Shown here: positions 62,440 through 64,000 of the stretch, piece after piece
Layout of the letters: each line of letters begins with the position of its first letter
How positions within the stretch are numbered: the stretch's first letter is position 1
NCBI GenBank assembly: GCA_015660965.1
Contig: JACTVG010000004.1
Location: 62,001-126,000, forward strand
Length of the DNA: 64,000 nt
Reading direction: 5' to 3'
From: Methanoregulaceae archaeon
Lineage (GTDB): Archaea; Halobacteriota; Methanomicrobia; Methanomicrobiales; Methanospirillaceae
Notes under the pieces: model-generated
The model's input: only the letters and a program-made list of their open reading frames with translations
Told to the model about the DNA's origin: nothing
Database searches by the model: none
Made by a program: the position numbers and the translations under genes

Positions 62440-62524
62440 AGAGAAGTCACGTCATGCACCACGCCACGATCAAAGCCACGAAGTCACTAAGACGCACCAG
62501 AACCCTCAACTGGGTTCTGATGCG
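62440..62524 (+). repeat. Dispersed repeat, copy B (right arm of the inverted pair), with hairpin
   Basis: CGCACCAGAACCC (62493-62505) and GGGTTCTGATGCG (62512-62524) form a 13-bp stem with one mismatch around TCAACT. Bases 62480-62505 match copy A in inverted orientation. The element lies upstream of the Ntn-hydrolase gene and contains no gene itself; the apparent ORF start at 62454 within it is not used. Confidence 0.85.
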
Positions 62525-62690
62525 TATGCGGTTGATTGATACAAAAAATAAAAATGATACATCGCGGTTGATCACACAAGATTCTAAAAATGATAGACAA
62601 ATAAATGATGGGACTTGGAATAAAAATCTGCAAAATGAGTGCAACGTTATAATAATCGATAACCCTAATCCTCAACCAAGGCGCGATCCT

Positions 62691-63509
62691 ATGACAATTT
62701 GTATTTCAGCAATTTGTAATAACGGAAACGTATGTGTAATTTCTGCTGATAGAGAGATTACTGTGCCAGCAGCAGCTTTAGAATATGAACATAAAGAGAG
62801 CAAAATCGATATACTTTCAAAAACTTGTGCTGTAATGAGTTCGGGAGATGCATTATACGCTGCCGAAATAATTGCAAAAACGAAATCTGTCATCTCTCAT
62901 GGAAAAGAAGTTTCGGTTATTTCAATCTCCGAAAAACTTAAAGATATATTTATAGAAACTCACCAAAACCGAGCTGAATCGGTTTTTTTAATCCCTCGCG
63001 GTCTTACATTCAAAGAATTCAAAGAAAAAGGAGCACAACAAATACCGCAACCAACATATCAGGAAATTCAAAATCTAATGTTTAATTTTGGTATAAATAT
63101 TGTTGATTTTTTAGTGGTTGGTGTTGATAATACAGGCGGTCATATTTTTCGGGTTCATTATAATGGTGTTGCTGGGGGTAATTGGTTAGAATGGTGCGAC
63201 AAAATTGGCCATCGTGAAATCGGAACGGGAGCACTTCACGCATCGATACATCTTTCGCTTGAAGGTCAATATAGTGGATCGAGTTTGGCAGAAACTGTTT
63301 TTAATGTTTATTCAGCGAAAAAGGTTGCTGAATTGGCTCCGGGTGTGGGTTCGAAAACAACAGATTTAGCTGTAATTACGTCACAAGGAATAAGATTTTT
63401 TGATAAACCAGCATTTGATGTTCTGGAAGATGTTCGGGGGGAAATCAAAAAAATTAAACCCGATTTATCAAAATTACAACCATTTCTTTCAGAACAGAAA
63501 ACGAAATAA
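62691..63509 (+). CDS. Stand-alone proteasome/HslV-like Ntn hydrolase
   Basis: 272 residues from ATG 62691. After removal of the start Met the protein would begin Thr1, then ICISAICNNGNVCVISADRE: the beta-subunit pattern in which Thr1 is the nucleophile and the Asp of ADR lies at about 19. KESKIDILSKTCAVMSSGDALYAAE supplies the Lys near 37 and the following SGD turn. Later IGTGALHASIHLSLEGQYSG and GVGSKTTDLAVITSQG fit the HslV-type second half. An archaeon already has a 20S proteasome, so this is an extra member. Upstream ORF codons run through repeat copy B and are not coding. Ribosome site weak. Confidence 0.72.
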   Translation: MTICISAICNNGNVCVISADREITVPAAALEYEHKESKIDILSKTCAVMSSGDALYAAEIIAKTKSVISHGKEVSVISISEKLKDIFIETHQNRAESVFLIPRGLTFKEFKEKGAQQIPQPTYQEIQNLMFNFGINIVDFLVVGVDNTGGHIFRVHYNGVAGGNWLEWCDKIGHREIGTGALHASIHLSLEGQYSGSSLAETVFNVYSAKKVAELAPGVGSKTTDLAVITSQGIRFFDKPAFDVLEDVRGEIKKIKPDLSKLQPFLSEQKTK

Positions 63510-63532
63510 AACTTCAAAAATTTATTTTAGAG

Positions 63533-63577
63533 TTATTTTCCTACTGCCAACCCGATCATTTTCATCCATCTCCCTCC
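63533..63577 (-). pseudogene. Fossil 3' end of a transposase gene
   Basis: On the minus strand the last 14 codons and stop read GGRWMKMIGLAVGK, against GNRWMTMIELASTK at the end of the intact transposase (57686-57730); 33 of 45 bases are identical. Nothing upstream of these codons resembles the intact gene, so this is a scar of a deleted relative. Confidence 0.85.
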
Positions 63578-63613
63578 ATGCACCATCCGATTGCACAATG
63601 CCCGATCTCCCTA

Positions 63614-63650
63614 CAACGCAACAGAACCCTCAACTGGGTTCTGGTGCACT
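63614..63650. repeat. Dispersed repeat, copy C (hairpin)
   Basis: CAGAACCC (63622-63629) pairs with GGGTTCTG (63636-63643) around TCAACT, the same core as copy B. It lies 20 bases beyond the flaJ stop, so it may also end that transcript. Confidence 0.8.
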
Positions 63651-63669
63651 AAATCTTTCACGGAAATGT

Positions 63670-64000
63670 TTAGATAATAAAGTTGAAGGTGAAAAGCGCA
63701 ATAAGTAAAAGAACACAGGAATGCTTAACACCGGCACCAATTGATCCTTCTCCCATCTGACCGGCAATCAATCCAGAAAAGATAGCTTGAACCAAACATG
63801 TGTGGTATAGCAAGCGACTGAAGGTTTTAATCGGCATATTTCCCAATCCCGCAAGTGGACCCGTAGTCGGTAACTTTCCTAATGAGACATTGGCAAGAAC
63901 TGGTAGAAACTGAGTTGTGAGCACGGCTACTACAAATAAAAAAACGAAGAATGAAAGGTATACAATTGCTGTATAAATGAACATCTCGGAGAGTCGCTCG
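63670..64000 (-). CDS. flaJ: Archaellum assembly membrane protein FlaJ/ArlJ, C-terminal part (cut by window end)
   Basis: Minus-strand frame open to the window edge (the first visible codons are ERLSEMF). The end has three membrane spans and the segment GLGNMPIKTFSRLLYHTCLVQAIFSGLIAGQMGEGSIGAGVKHS, whose GLIAGQMGEGS motif is typical of the archaellum/type IV pilus core protein. Its other part and the rest of the archaellum operon lie beyond base 64000. It marks the right border of the accessory island. Confidence 0.87.
   Translation of the reverse strand, partial: ERLSEMFIYTAIVYLSFFVFLFVVAVLTTQFLPVLANVSLGKLPTTGPLAGLGNMPIKTFSRLLYHTCLVQAIFSGLIAGQMGEGSIGAGVKHSCVLLLIALFTFNFII

Noticed and set aside
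62454-62690. N-terminal 79-residue extension of the Ntn hydrolase
   Set aside because: The first 24 codons are repeat copy B with its hairpin, and the family starts at Thr after ATG 62691.
56642-63669. Named defence system (CBASS, Thoeris, Gabija, restriction-modification)
   Set aside because: No cyclase, TIR, nuclease, helicase or methyltransferase motif was found. The peptidase and Ntn genes do not match a system I can name, so only an open candidate is reported.

Overview
The window is chromosomal DNA from a methanogenic euryarchaeon, most likely of the order Methanomicrobiales. The family-level evidence is the complete A-type ATP synthase operon (H-I-K-E-C-F-A-B-D), TFB, SRP19, Gar1, eS6 and eS8, archaeal IF5B, Rio2, cupin-type phosphoglucose isomerase, the F420-pathway-type aldehyde dehydrogenase CofA, the archaeal pterin kinase MptE, an NrpR-domain protein and an archaellum FlaJ end. 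Genus cannot be fixed from the sequence alone. Start codons include many GTG and some TTG, and several genes look leaderless or have very short leaders.

Layout. 1-9.6 kb: tandem moeA genes (the first cut by the window edge, the second fused to a PBP-like domain), cofA with a LOG-like gene, ileS, thg1 and a site-2 protease with CBS domains. 9.6-15.2 kb: a radical SAM-HhH/mptE/DHH operon, tRNA-Lys, a nitroreductase and an ABC ATPase. 15.5-21.6 kb: two ABC-2 permeases (one carrying a PrsW-like protease domain), a lipoprotein, an RDD protein, SemiSWEET, and a potassium channel fused to an ECF-S-like membrane domain. 21.6-30.9 kb: information-processing genes (ArcS-like, tRNA-His, infB, rps6e, rps8e, hypB, srp19, a PHP phosphatase, gar1, tfb, two tRNA-Ala). 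31-46.3 kb: rio2/DUF460/thiL, a TtuA-like protein with a degenerate P-loop, an RCK channel, nadE, cupin pgi, a secreted COG1361 protein, a decayed trmB, an NrpR-domain gene, an Lpd-like oxidoreductase, class II lysS and rlmH. 46.3-55.9 kb: the A-ATPase operon with pgk attached 5 bp behind subunit D.

56.6-63.66 kb is a visibly A+T-richer accessory island between a small zinc-ribbon operon and the archaellum gene flaJ. It holds membrane proteins, a SWIM-domain DDE transposase, an AbrB-type regulator, a 57-aa ORF coupled to a C39/papain-like peptidase candidate, a gene with a conserved-looking TDGGAHLDP segment, a membrane protein and a stand-alone proteasome/HslV-like Ntn hydrolase. Inverted copies of a repeat (26 bp identical) lie at 56.65 and 62.5 kb. 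A third copy sits next to a fossil transposase 3' end at 63.53 kb.

The best leads are: (i) tRNA-His without an encoded G-1 in the same window as Thg1; (ii) the protease pair (C39-like and Ntn hydrolase) in the repeat-bounded island; (iii) the ABC permease-PrsW fusion; (iv) the channel-ECF-S fusion. No CRISPR array, rRNA gene or intein was seen.
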